Assembly: GCF_004135585.1 (NCBI RefSeq)
Contig: NZ_CP035501.1
Span: forward strand, 4,907,501 to 4,971,500
Reading direction: 5' to 3'
Length of the DNA stretch: 64,000 nucleotides
From: Sphingosinicella sp. BN140058
GTDB taxonomy: Bacteria; Pseudomonadota; Alphaproteobacteria; Sphingomonadales; Sphingomonadaceae
Shown: piece after piece, positions 33,614 through 42,776 of the stretch
Position numbering within the stretch: the stretch's first letter is position 1
Layout: each line of letters begins with the position of its first letter
Position numbers and translations under genes: made by a program
Notes under the pieces: generated by a model
Seen by the model: the letters and a program-made list of their open reading frames with translations, nothing else
What the model was told of the DNA's origin: nothing
Database searches by the model: none

Positions 33614-35046
33614 CACGGATGGCCGGCAGGCTTCGGGGGCTTTGGAGCCCTCTTGTCGCGATCGCGCTCGCCGGCTGCACGGTCGGCCCCGATTACCATC
33701 CGCCGGAGCTGAGAGTCGACGAGGCCTGGCTCGGTCCGTTCTCCGGCGGAGCGATCGACGCGACATGGTGGAGGCGCCTCGAGGATCCGCTGCTCTCCGA
33801 GCTGGTTGAGGAGGCGATCGCGGGCAACAAGGACCTGCAGGAAGCCGCCGCGAGGCTCCGGGAAGCACGCGCTTATCGGGACGCGGCGCACGGCCGCGAA
33901 TTGCCGCAGGTCGCTGCATCCGCCGTCGTGACGCAGAATCGGCTCAGCGAAAACGGCTTGCTGCCGGTCGGGAAGGTGCCAGGTCTCGGGCGTGACCTCG
34001 CGATCTTCGACGGCGGCTTCGATGCGTCCTGGGAGCTTGATCTTTGGGGCGGCACGGAGCGCGGGATCGAAAGCGCCGAGGCCCGTGCGCAAGCTGCCGA
34101 GGAAGCACGGCGCGGCGTCCTCATCCAGGTGATCGGCGAAGTCGTGCGCTCCTATCTCGACATGCGCGCCGCGCAAAAGCTTCGCGAGATTTCCCTCTCC
34201 GACGCGAAGGCGCAGGACGGCATCGCTCGCCTTGTCTCGGAGCGCGTTCGCGTCGGTCTTGCCTCCAGGGGAGACCTCGTCCGTGCCGAGACGCAGGCGC
34301 ACGCAACGGCTGCGACGGTACCGCTGCTCGATGCCGATGCAGCCGCGGCCGCCTTTCGGCTGGCGCTGCTCCTCGGCAGGCCGCCGGAGGCGCTGCAGTA
34401 TCGACTCCGCCGGCCCGGCCGTCTGCCTGCCGGCGGGCTGGAGATTGCCGCAGGTCTGCGCTCTGACCTGCTGCGGCGGCGGCCGGACATCCGAAGGGCG
34501 GAGCGCGAGCTTGCCGCCTCCACCGCAGAAATAGGAGTCGCGACGGCGGAGCTGTTCCCGCGCATCTCGCTGCTGGGCGGGATCGGACTGCAGGCTCGCA
34601 ATTCCGGCGACCTCGTTTCGGGAAGCAGCCTGCGCTTCCAGGTCGGGCCCTCGCTGCGCTGGCCCATCTTCTCGGGCGGTCGCATACGTGCCCAGATCCG
34701 CGCCGCCGATGCACGCTCCGACGCTGCGCTCGTCCGGTACGAGCGCACGGTGCTCGAGGCACTTTCAGACAGCGAAACTGCGATCAACCGGTACGTGGCC
34801 GCGGGACGAGCGCGGTCCGAACGCGAGGCGGCGCACGCGGCGGCGGGCGAGGCGGTCGAGCTGGCGCGGCGGAGGTATGGGGCCGGCGAGGAGGATCTTA
34901 CGGCTCTCCTCCAGACTCAGGTGGCGTTCAGTTCCGCCGACAGGCAACGTGTCCAGGCGCACGTCGCGGAGCTCATGCAATTCGCAGCCGTCTACAAGGC
35001 TCTCGGGGGAGGGTGGGAATCGGCCGACGGCCTGAAGATGCGCTAG
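33610..35046 (+). CDS. NodT-family outer-membrane efflux lipoprotein
   Basis: This 478-residue protein carries a lipoprotein signal (LWSPLVAIALAGC, Cys lipobox followed by TVGPDYHPPEL). The NodT/TolC layout follows: ATWWRRLEDPLLSELVEEAIAGNKDLQEAAARLREAR in successive parts, then VSERVRVGLASRGDL, LLRRRPDIRRAERELAA and a C-terminal coiled-coil VELARRRYGAGEEDL. It is the outer-membrane channel for the adaptor and pump upstream, with an ATGA overlap. It ends the operon; about 700 bp of gene-free DNA follow. Confidence 0.94.
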   Translation: MTRMAGRLRGLWSPLVAIALAGCTVGPDYHPPELRVDEAWLGPFSGGAIDATWWRRLEDPLLSELVEEAIAGNKDLQEAAARLREARAYRDAAHGRELPQVAASAVVTQNRLSENGLLPVGKVPGLGRDLAIFDGGFDASWELDLWGGTERGIESAEARAQAAEEARRGVLIQVIGEVVRSYLDMRAAQKLREISLSDAKAQDGIARLVSERVRVGLASRGDLVRAETQAHATAATVPLLDADAAAAAFRLALLLGRPPEALQYRLRRPGRLPAGGLEIAAGLRSDLLRRRPDIRRAERELAASTAEIGVATAELFPRISLLGGIGLQARNSGDLVSGSSLRFQVGPSLRWPIFSGGRIRAQIRAADARSDAALVRYERTVLEALSDSETAINRYVAAGRARSEREAAHAAAGEAVELARRRYGAGEEDLTALLQTQVAFSSADRQRVQAHVAELMQFAAVYKALGGGWESADGLKMR

Positions 35047-35744
35047 ATCAGGCAATCCTTGCCGCGGCGACAGATGATGTCCAAACCTGGCTTCTGAATT
35101 CGAGAAAATTGGTGACGCGACAGGGCAGGCGTGTTTCGGGCAGGGTGGATGACCCAGTGGAATAAGCCCGATGCCCACTTTGGTTGGCTGCGGCCGTACC
35201 GTGGAAAGCAAGGGTCGTTCGTGCCTGTGGGTTCCTCGCGTGAGAGGCTCATTTTCCAAGCGCCTCTTCCGGGGTGTCCTGCCGGCATCCCTAGTCGGAG
35301 CCTTGCCGGCTGGCTGCCGCGAGCCTGGTGTTTCCCGCGGCGCCGTCCGGACACGCGCCGGGCTGCGTGCCGGAGATGGCTCCATGCCGCCCCGTCGGCA
35401 GCGGCACGCGCGCCCGCAGCTTCAGCCATCCTGCCGGACAATCGTGAAGATGCATCGCAAGCAGCTTTGGCCGAATTCATCGAGCTACGGGGTGCGCGGC
35501 GCATCTTCCCCTTGCCGGTTGGGCGGGACGTCGTGGGTTGGGGGCGCTGCTGCCGCGACCTACCCCTTCTCGTCCCTCGGCGGCCGTGCCGATCCCTTTG
35601 CCCGCGCGCCATTGGGTGCAGCGAGTACTCCCTTGTAGACTATGATGCGGACCCGCATGACGGTGGTCCCGAGTTCGGCCATCGAGCTTGAGGGTGCGAA
35701 GCGGCCATTCCCCGCGCACCAGGCATGCGCCAGCCGTGCCGAGC
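35047..35744. other. Non-coding stretch
   Basis: The 698 bp between the NodT and cupin genes, two convergent stops, contain overlapping short frames in several phases but no family signature, tRNA or clear terminator. It may hold decayed coding DNA that I cannot recognise. Confidence 0.4.
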
Positions 35745-36179
35745 TCATTTCCTGTCGGGGATCGTCAACTCGCTATCTGTGTCGTCCACGACGAAGACAG
35801 CCAGCACCTTAGCCGGTTGCGAGTCGCTCGCGTTCGCGCTTATCCCATGGTGATCGCCCGGCAGCTCCGTCCAGTTCTGGCCGACGCCGTACGTTTTCAC
35901 CGGCCCGCCGTTGATCTGGCAACGTACCGCGCCCTCAAGTACGGTCGCGTAGATGATCGCCGACTTCGCATGTCTGTGCGAAGGAGAGGAGCCCCCGGGA
36001 CCATATTCGACGAGGACACCCTTGACGCTCTTGCCCGGGAGTCCGGGGAGGGAATGCTCATAAACCTGCGTGACCTTCGCGTTGCGGGCTCCCGCAATCT
36101 GAGATGTCTGCGCTTCGGCCGATGTTTGAGCCAAGGCCAGCAGGGCGAGCAGCGAGGCTGCAGCATGGGTCTTGTTCAT
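35745..36179 (-). CDS. Secreted cupin-domain protein
   Basis: This 144-residue protein has a signal peptide (MNKTHAAASLLALLALAQTSAEA, cleavage before QT). A single cupin follows: GPGGSSPSHRHAKSAIIYATVLEG supplies the His-x-His metal ligands, and the second motif, PGDHHGISANAS, supplies the later His. It would bind a metal in the periplasm; many such cupins are oxygenases or isomerases with unknown substrate. The start overlaps the NmrA-like stop by four bases (ATGA), so it is co-translated with that oxidoreductase. Confidence 0.88.
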   Translation of the reverse strand: MNKTHAAASLLALLALAQTSAEAQTSQIAGARNAKVTQVYEHSLPGLPGKSVKGVLVEYGPGGSSPSHRHAKSAIIYATVLEGAVRCQINGGPVKTYGVGQNWTELPGDHHGISANASDSQPAKVLAVFVVDDTDSELTIPDRK

Positions 36180-36937
36180 GCCGTCCTCCTTGCCGGCGTG
36201 CGCTCCATCCAGTCGGCAAGCTTGATGCGGCCGAGGCGCGCATTGCCGACCGGCACGAGCGAGTAGCGCTCGACACGACCGCCGAAATAGGTCGCCTCAG
36301 GGTCCGGCAGCACGGGGCGATCATCGCCCCTCCGGGCCAGATAGGTGCCGACGATCTGGTTGAACGGAGCCCGGTCCGGCCCGGCGATCTCGATGGTACC
36401 ATCGAGGGGCTGGGAACCGGCGATTTCGGCCACGACTGCTGCCACGTCGTCGGCCGCAATCGGCTGAAACAGCCCCGTCGCGATGTGAACCGCTCCGTTC
36501 TGCTGGGCGGAATCTGCGATCGCCTGCAGAAACTCCATGAACTGCGTGGAGCGAACGATCGTGTAGGGGATGCCGGACTCCCGGATCAAAGATTCCTGTG
36601 CCACCTTGGCGCGGAAGTAGCCGTTGTCCGGCGACCGGTCCGCGCCGACGATCGAGAGTACGACATGATGTTTCACCCCGGCCTTCCGCTCCTCGGCGAG
36701 GAGGCTGCTTTCATGCGCCTCGAAGAACTCGAGGACGACGGAAGGCTCCAAGGAGCGCGTATTCGCCAGGTCGATCACCACGTCCGCCCCGCGCAGGGCA
36801 TCGGCGACGCCCTCGCCGGTGATCGTGTTGACGCCCGTCTCGGGCGCTGCGACGATCACCTCGTGACCGCCATCCCGCAGGATGGATGTCGTTTTGGACC
36901 CGATGAGGCCGGTTCCTCCGATGACGACGATCTTCAT
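36176..36937 (-). CDS. NmrA-like NAD(P)-binding oxidoreductase
   Basis: This 253-residue protein has the Rossmann start MKIVVIGGTGLIGSKTTSIL. It shares VVIDLANTRSLE, HHVVLSIVGADR, YFRAKVAQESL and VRSTQFMEFL with the paralogues at 600, 3710 and 26744. It ends with the ATYFGGRVERY block. It heads a two-gene unit with the secreted cupin. The 952 bp upstream are gene-free, so the promoter is local but could not be placed. Confidence 0.88.
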   Translation of the reverse strand: MKIVVIGGTGLIGSKTTSILRDGGHEVIVAAPETGVNTITGEGVADALRGADVVIDLANTRSLEPSVVLEFFEAHESSLLAEERKAGVKHHVVLSIVGADRSPDNGYFRAKVAQESLIRESGIPYTIVRSTQFMEFLQAIADSAQQNGAVHIATGLFQPIAADDVAAVVAEIAGSQPLDGTIEIAGPDRAPFNQIVGTYLARRGDDRPVLPDPEATYFGGRVERYSLVPVGNARLGRIKLADWMERTPARRTA

Positions 36938-37889
36938 CTGCTGCTCCGATTGCTGTGTGGGGGGCGGCCGGGACGGGGATAGGCGCTCCGTCACGGCACG
37001 CTCGCGACTATGCTGGAGAGAGGGCGCCGCCAACAACCGAACCATGCGCTAGGCGAGCATACCACCAGGTAGGGGGCACCTTCGCCGACGGTTTGATGCG
37101 GCCCATCGCCACTTGCCCCAAAGCGGCTTTCCCTGGCCAAAATGCTGGAACGGAACCTTGGTGTGGACACCGATCAGGCTACCTTGCCCGTCTACGTGGT
37201 GACCGGTGGTTGCGAGTGCATCCGGTCCCAGGGAAAATTCCAACCTCTCGCTGGGCGATGTTCCCGGTGACGTCCGTGTTCAAGGCACCTGCTACGTCGG
37301 CGGCGATCTCCCCGCAGGCGCCCCGTTCACCCCGGGCCGGCCTGCCGGGGCCCACGAGGTCGCACGCATCGTTTTCAGCCTGAAAGCCGCCGACCCGCCT
37401 ACCGGCGAAGGCCCGATAGCATCCACCTTTGGCTCATGCGCTACTCGGGCGGCAACGCCATTCGAAATGGTTGACCGGGCGAGCAGCACCCTGCCGCGGA
37501 CGATCCACGGGCCGTGACAGCGACGGACGCCGCTCGGCCGATGGTTCAGCCAGGAAGTCGGTCGACCCGAGAAAGAACGGCGATCGGCCCACCCCAGGCT
37601 GGTTGCGGTTGGCGTGGGCCTCGCTCCGGCTGTGATAGGGAAAGGGTGGGTCGACCTGTGCCAAGAGCCAGGGTCCACTGCCGATCGCACAGTCGAAATA
37701 ACCGTTCGGACGGTAGCCGCGGAGGCCGCTCGGCGGCATTTTGCTTATCGCAGGATCGGCCAAGCATGATGGCCTGACGCAAGGCGGGTGTGCAGGACTC
37801 TTCGACGGCGAGCTTAAGGCGGCATTGGCCCGACGAAGTCGCAACACGAGGCGTCATCTTCGAAGCGCGAGAGGCAATTGGGCAGGACC
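36938..37889. other. Long non-coding stretch
   Basis: The 952 bp between two divergent genes have no convincing frame. The part around 37420-37640 (GGTTGACCGGGCGAGCAGC, AAGTCGGTCGACCCGAGAAAG) resembles the decayed intergenic repeats of this genome. It must hold the promoters of the NmrA/cupin pair and of the kinase-like/GST pair. Confidence 0.4.
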
Positions 37890-38543
37890 ATGAGAGCGGC
37901 GAAGATCAGCGAGAATCGGAAATGGCTGGCTTCATGGCAGACGCCGCCCAGCCTTGCGGCTGACGGCGACGAACATTCGTCGCCCTCCGCGCCCGGGCAG
38001 GGGGCGACCGACATGCTGCTCCGCCGCGGCCACGATCGTGCCTCGTTTTCCCGTCTCCTGAAGAATTCGTCGCCAGGCGCGGTTCACGAAGAGGCAAGCG
38101 CAGGCGACAGGGCGAGCGTATCGCGTTGTCTCAAAGATATCGAAAGGCTTCTCGGCCCAACCATTCGGGTTGAGACCGAAGCAGATCCCGATGTGCCGAG
38201 CATCGGCTGTGATCCTTTCGCACTGCTTACCGCGTTACTCAACCTCGCCTCCAATGCACGTGATGCGCTGCCGGGAAGCGGCTGCGTCAGGATCCGCGTC
38301 CGGGCGCTTGGCCTGCGGACTGTCGAGGTCTCGGTCGCGGACGACGGCGTGGGGATGTCGCCTGAGACCGTCCAGCGTGCGGTGGATCCGTATTTCACGA
38401 CCAAGACCTGCGGCCTTGGAGGAGCCGGTCTGCCGATGGTCGACGGCTTCGTTCGCCAGATCGGCGGCGAGATGATCATCCAGAGCGAGCTCGGTGTCGG
38501 CACGGCGGTCACTCTGCGGCTGCCTGCCTTCGATGGGGCCTGA
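37890..38543 (+). CDS. Histidine-kinase-like ATPase protein without an H-box
   Basis: This protein of about 217 residues is a paralogue of the kinase at 1993, sharing the FALLTALLNLASNARDALPG N-box, DDGVGMSPETV (G1), DPYFTTKTCG (F-box) and the end GTAVTLRLP. The region where the paralogue has its phospho-acceptor helix (HDLGNLMQI) is replaced by an unrelated 40-residue start. The G2 box reads GLGGAGLP instead of a clean GxGLGL. It may bind ATP but cannot autophosphorylate in the usual way. The GST gene starts 17 bases after the stop, repeating the arrangement at 1367-2757. Confidence 0.75.
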   Translation: MRAAKISENRKWLASWQTPPSLAADGDEHSSPSAPGQGATDMLLRRGHDRASFSRLLKNSSPGAVHEEASAGDRASVSRCLKDIERLLGPTIRVETEADPDVPSIGCDPFALLTALLNLASNARDALPGSGCVRIRVRALGLRTVEVSVADDGVGMSPETVQRAVDPYFTTKTCGLGGAGLPMVDGFVRQIGGEMIIQSELGVGTAVTLRLPAFDGA

Positions 38544-38560
38544 AGCTTGGGAGAGAGAAG

Positions 38561-39187
38561 ATGAAGCTCTATTATGCGCCGGGGGCTTGCAGCCTCGCCA
38601 CCCGAATTTCCCTTCACGAAGCTGGCCTCGCGGCCAAGTTCGAACGCGTCGACCTCAAGACCAAGGCGACGGAGAGCGGTGCAAACTATGTTGCGATCAA
38701 TCCGAAGGGCTCGGTTCCGATGCTTGTTCTGGACGATGGTCAGGCGGTCACCGAGAATGTCGCCATTCTCACCCTCGTCGCCGACCTCGAGCCTGTATTC
38801 GAGCCCGGCAATCCGCTCGGAAGGATCCGCTTGATCGAGATGCTCTCCTATCTCTCAACCGAGCTGCACGCCGCCTTCAGGCCCTTGTGGCATGGCGGAA
38901 GCGAGGTCGAGAAGCTTCAGGCAAGCTATGCCGTTGCAGGGCGGCTCGACCTCCTTGCCGGCCAGGTTCGGGAGCTTTACCTCTTCGGGCCGCGGTTCAC
39001 CGTCGCCGACGCCTACCTCTTCGTGATGCTGCGCTGGGCTATCAGAGCCGGCATCCGACCTCCGATCGAGCTGCTCGGCTATTACGAGCGCGTGGAGAGC
39101 CGGCCCAGCGTGCGCCGCGCGCTGAAGGAAGAAGGCCTCAGCGTCGATCACCCATTGCCCCAGACTCCGTTGCCGATGGCCTCTTAG
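38561..39187 (+). CDS. Glutathione S-transferase
   Basis: This 208-residue paralogue of the GST at 1367 starts MKLYYAPGACSLATRISLHE and has the catalytic-type Cys at 10. It has KGSVPMLVLDDGQAVTENVAIL (cis-Pro and glutathione-binding region, in two parts) and a helical domain with FTVADAYLFVMLRWA. A GGGAGAGAGAAG ribosome-binding site precedes the ATG. It follows the kinase-like gene by 17 bases, so the pair is an operon. It would conjugate electrophiles or reduce peroxides with glutathione. Confidence 0.91.
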   Translation: MKLYYAPGACSLATRISLHEAGLAAKFERVDLKTKATESGANYVAINPKGSVPMLVLDDGQAVTENVAILTLVADLEPVFEPGNPLGRIRLIEMLSYLSTELHAAFRPLWHGGSEVEKLQASYAVAGRLDLLAGQVRELYLFGPRFTVADAYLFVMLRWAIRAGIRPPIELLGYYERVESRPSVRRALKEEGLSVDHPLPQTPLPMAS

Positions 39188-39491
39188 AAGGATCGGAGGC
39201 AGAGACTGGCTACCTTGACGACGAGCAATCGTCTTTCTTCTTCCGTCATCGGGAGAGGCTGCACCAGATAGCGAATGTCGTCAAAGGGTCGATTCACGCT
39301 GTAGCTGGCTTCAACGGTGCTTGCCCGCACGAACGTCAGGTTCTCGGGCAGAAGCTGAAATCCGCGCGGATGAATGACCGGTTCCGTCAAAAGCGGCCGT
39401 TCCGCGCGTCGCGCGGGAACGACCGGGTTTGGTCGCGAGGAGACGTTGCAGGGCGGCTAGCCGAGAGCGGAAGAATCTAACGCAGATCCGC
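39188..39491. other. Short non-coding stretch with decayed repeat
   Basis: These 304 bp separate two convergent genes. The segment 39390-39470 (GGGAACGACCGGGTTTGGTCG) resembles 41485-41520 (GAACGACCGGCTCTGGTCG) and is assigned to the dispersed degenerate repeat family. A minus-strand 68-codon frame here is mentioned under rejected items. Confidence 0.45.
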
Positions 39492-40808
39492 TCAGCCAAA
39501 AACGAAGTCTGCTGCCGTGAAATCCGATGCGGTGACGGCAACCGGCCAGACTCCCATCACCTTGATCGTGAACCGATCGCCTGTGCCGGTGACAACATCC
39601 AGTTCGACGTGGTCCCAATATTCTCCCTGAGCAGCAGGAACGTCGCGCGCGAAGAGGGTGCCCAAGGCAGCGCCGCCTTCATAGCGCGTGATCCCCAAAT
39701 CCACGAACTTGATGACGTCAAATCCATCCTCGAACTCAAGCGTGTCGACGCCGCTGAGCGCCGTTGGATCAAAGACGAAAACATCCTGGAGTTGATCGTC
39801 CCCACCCTTCATCCTGTCCGATCCTGCCCCTCCTTCGAGCGTATCGGCGCCGCCGGCGCCGTCGAGCATGTCGTCGCCGGCGCCGCCTCGTAGGAGGTCG
39901 CTGCCGGGGTTGTACCAGTAGATCTCATCTTTGCGGTCCTCGCCCCAGAGGGCGTCGTCGCCAGCGCCGCCGAGGAGCATGTCATTGCCTTCCTCCCCGG
40001 TGAGAAGGTCATCACCGCTTTCACCGAAAAGGCGGTCATTGTCGTAGGTACCGCGCATGACGTCGCTTCCGAGACCGCCGTACATCATGTCCTCGCCATT
40101 GCCACCGAACATGAAGTCTCCACCCGCGCCGCCGACGAGGAGATCGTGCCCGTCGCCGCCCCACATCTGGTCTCCAGTGCCAAGTGCGACTGTCGTAACG
40201 GGCACCATGTGGTCCGCGTAGATGTGGTCGCCTCCCGTTCCGCCGATGAGAAGGTCCGGCCCGATGTTGCCTATCAGCAGGTCATTCCCCTTGCCTCCAT
40301 CGAGTGTGTCAAACCCGCTACCCCCGATCAGCGTGTCGTTCCCCTTTTCTCCGCTAGCCGCCGCCACATCGTAGGCGACCCCTCCGGGCCCATGCGCGGA
40401 AAGATCCAGGAAGTCGTTTCCGTCGCCAAGGTAGAATGCGTCTATCGATCTGAAGCCGCCAAGTCCCTCGCCCTGCATTCCGTTGTTGTAGACGAGCACG
40501 TCGTCATGTGCGGAGCCACGGATCGTGTCGTAGCCGTTGCTGCCTCGCAGGAGATCCGTGGAAATATTCACGTTACGAGCCGTGTAGGTGAACATGGCTC
40601 CAGCGGATTGGGCGATCGAGGTCGTCCAGGCGAAGTCTGTCACGATCGCGTCGCTGAGCAGGGCCCCTCCGCTGGTCGAGAATGCATAGAAGGTATCGTC
40701 CCCAGCCGAACCGCGAACGATCGCAGTCTTCTTGCTGTTGTAAAAGTTTACCACATCCGCCTCCTCGCTGAACTCCGCCAGCCTACCCAGGCGAAGTCGT
40801 ACAGACAT
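39492..40808 (-). CDS. RTX (hemolysin-type) calcium-binding protein
   Basis: This 438-residue acidic protein has no signal peptide. Residues about 90-345 contain many GGxGxDxLx nonapeptides (for example GGSGFDTLDGGKGNDLLIG and GGAGDDMLDGAGGADTLEG), which form calcium-binding beta rolls. The C-terminus ends in a hydrophobic ASDFTAADFVFG, fitting an uncleaved type I secretion signal. The N-terminal part (FYNSKKTAIVRGSAGDDTFYAF) is also RTX-like. No protease or lipase domain is present, so it is probably a surface or matrix protein. No type I transporter gene is nearby. Confidence 0.92.
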   Translation of the reverse strand: MSVRLRLGRLAEFSEEADVVNFYNSKKTAIVRGSAGDDTFYAFSTSGGALLSDAIVTDFAWTTSIAQSAGAMFTYTARNVNISTDLLRGSNGYDTIRGSAHDDVLVYNNGMQGEGLGGFRSIDAFYLGDGNDFLDLSAHGPGGVAYDVAAASGEKGNDTLIGGSGFDTLDGGKGNDLLIGNIGPDLLIGGTGGDHIYADHMVPVTTVALGTGDQMWGGDGHDLLVGGAGGDFMFGGNGEDMMYGGLGSDVMRGTYDNDRLFGESGDDLLTGEEGNDMLLGGAGDDALWGEDRKDEIYWYNPGSDLLRGGAGDDMLDGAGGADTLEGGAGSDRMKGGDDQLQDVFVFDPTALSGVDTLEFEDGFDVIKFVDLGITRYEGGAALGTLFARDVPAAQGEYWDHVELDVVTGTGDRFTIKVMGVWPVAVTASDFTAADFVFG

Positions 40809-41833
40809 CCACCGGAAGTCCTATCCGGCCGGGGAATGCAGACGGTGGAGCAACGATTCGGGAGTAATCGGACCCTAGTGGCCTCCGCGTTAAGAGATCA
40901 TCGAGCAGAAGGTGCCGTGGGTTGGCCATCAGCCGCTGGGACTGCTAGCTCGTATATGGGCTGCCATGCGCATCCTTCCTCCTTTCGCTGGCAGGACCGG
41001 CCGCTCTTGGCGGGCCCTTTCCATGCGGCCGTGACAACGCATTTTAAGCCTGCCGCCACGTTGCCTGCGGTTTCCCTCTGCTGAGGCTCGATCCAAATAC
41101 TCCGCGTGCGCCACGGACAGGGTATGGGCATCGACGCTGCTATATGGGGCTATGCGCTCGACGTCAGCTCGGTGATCATCCCTCAATGCGAAAAACCTCC
41201 AGGGGTAATCTCGTGCGAGGTCGCGCAGGGGCTCATCACAAGGGCTCCGACGCAACGGCGAGGTCGACTATCCCGCGATCGCCGGCCACCAGCTGCGCTG
41301 CGGGCCGCGGTGGCCCTTCGCCCTCGGAAGGAATTCTGAGGGCAAGACCAAATGGCGGTATTGCGTGGGCGTCCGCTTAGGGGAGAATGCAAGACGAACC
41401 CGAACCGGCCAGAGGTAGCGCTTAGCCCACCGGCCCGTTCGCTAAGCGTGCATGGCGGCTTCCGACAGAAGCTGACATCCGCGGCTCGCGCTCGAACGAC
41501 CGGCTCTGGTCGTGAGCTGCCAGCCGCCGTCGGCGATGAAAATTGGAAGTTAGATGCCGTTTGCAAACGGCGGCGGCAAACGTTCGCTGCTTTCAAACGC
41601 CGTCATGCTCACATCGCTAATTCTTTCCAGCTCGTGCAGTCCGCAAGGACGCGATGCGAGTCGCTGAGCGGCAAGGTGCCGGTTAAGCCAAGCATAGATT
41701 GCGCAAGCTGTTCGTCGTCGGTCTGCGAGACGTGCACGCGTCGGGAGACCCGGCGCTGGCTCTGACCACGCCGCCTGGCAGGGCAGAACACCCTACTCGT
41801 CGGGCGCTAATTCTCGGCTCGGTCTAATGAAAA
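40809..41833. other. Long non-coding stretch with decayed repeats
   Basis: About 1 kb between the RTX gene start and a small membrane protein gene. No gene could be supported. The segment 41400-41560 (CCGACAGAAGCTGACATCCG, GAACGACCGGCTCTGGTCG) belongs to the dispersed repeat family. The promoter of the RTX gene should lie near 40850. Confidence 0.4.
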
Positions 41834-42064
41834 ATGGCTCGCAATTCCCAAATGTTAGCCATGCAAATCCTCCTCTTCATCCTCATTGCCGTGGCGGCGG
41901 CGGCCACCCTTCACGTGCTCGTGAGAGGCGTGATCGGAATGGCTAATGGCGCCACAAACCCTAACGTCGAGCGCTCGCAGGCGCTGATGCAGAAGCGCGT
42001 CACCTATCAAGCAGTGGCGATCGTCTTTGCCATCCTCTTCATCATGGTCGGCCGCGCCGCGTAA
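41834..42064 (+). CDS. Twin-transmembrane (HIG1-like) small protein
   Basis: This 76-residue protein has two helices (MQILLFILIAVAAAATLHVLV and AVAIVFAILFIMVGRA) linked by a short loop with ALMQKRVTYQA. The sequence QKRVxYQ before the second helix and the overall size match the alphaproteobacterial HIG1-domain group. Members are associated with respiratory complexes. It converges on the SRAP gene, leaving 12 bp between stops. Confidence 0.8.
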   Translation: MARNSQMLAMQILLFILIAVAAAATLHVLVRGVIGMANGATNPNVERSQALMQKRVTYQAVAIVFAILFIMVGRAA

Positions 42065-42076
42065 GGCGGCCGCGCG

Positions 42077-42691
42077 TCACACCACGCACATGAGCTGCGA
42101 CGGGAACGCCGCAGCCAGACTGCACACGTCGTCGGTTTCGCCGCGGAGCCAGCGCTCCTCGTCTTCCTCGTGCAGGATGACGGGGCAGGCTTTCGGATGA
42201 ACGCGGCCGACGATGTGGGTGGACGGATCACCTTCGTAGCCGCAGGTCAGGAAGGCGTAGGCCTTGCCGGTGTCCGTGGGACGCCACAGGCCCGCGAACG
42301 AGAAGATCGGCCGAGAGGGAAGGGAGAACCAGCGGGCGAGCTTCGATCCCTTTTCACCCTCCCACTCGCAGAAGTCCGTCACCGGCACCAGGCAGCGGCG
42401 CGCCGGCTCCTTGAGCGAACCTCGCCAGAAGGGCGAGGTAAGGCCGCGGACGTTGGTGACCTTCTTGTCGAGCATTTTGCCGCTCGCGCCCCGGACCTTG
42501 GTCGGGAACCCCCATGCGGCCCTAACCAGCACGCGCCGGCCATCTTCCTCGCGGACCATCCACCCTATCTTATCCGGGAATAGCTCTGGCGGAGGGAGGT
42601 TCTCGGGCTCGGGCATGATGAGCTCGGGATCAACGCCGTAGCGGATCGCCAGCTCGGCTTGCCTGGCCGTCATGCGATAGCGGTTGCAGAT
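42077..42691 (-). CDS. yedK: SRAP/YedK abasic-site processing protein with AUC start
   Basis: YedK/HMCES proteins crosslink to abasic sites in single-stranded DNA through Cys2, exposed after removal of Met1. The usual start is MCNRYRMT. Here the codons just upstream of the first ATG (42673) read ATC TGC AAC CGC TAT CGC, giving (I)CNRYRMTARQAELA. No ATG, GTG or TTG lies in this frame before an upstream stop. GGGAGAGG sits four bases before the ATC. The best model is initiation at ATC (42691), which puts Cys at position 2. Other family features are WGFP, VTDFCEWEG and HIVGRVHPKACPVIL with the late catalytic His. Confidence 0.85.
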   Translation of the reverse strand: MCNRYRMTARQAELAIRYGVDPELIMPEPENLPPPELFPDKIGWMVREEDGRRVLVRAAWGFPTKVRGASGKMLDKKVTNVRGLTSPFWRGSLKEPARRCLVPVTDFCEWEGEKGSKLARWFSLPSRPIFSFAGLWRPTDTGKAYAFLTCGYEGDPSTHIVGRVHPKACPVILHEEDEERWLRGETDDVCSLAAAFPSQLMCVV

Positions 42692-42776
42692 GTGACCTCT
42701 CCCGAATGTTGCCGCGGCGGAGATAGGGCAGCATCACGCAGGAGGGTAGGGGACGGCCCTGGTGCCGGGCCTCGCC

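Noticed and set aside
35131..35691. Plus-strand frames after the efflux operon
   Set aside because: Two overlapping frames of 155 and 186 codons with biased composition, no ribosome-binding site and no recognisable domain.
39184..39390. Minus-strand 68-codon frame starting at TTG with FDDIRYLVQPLPMTEEERR
   Set aside because: It looks partly protein-like, but it starts at a weak TTG without a ribosome-binding site, overlaps the GST end and begins inside a decayed repeat. No family match known to me.
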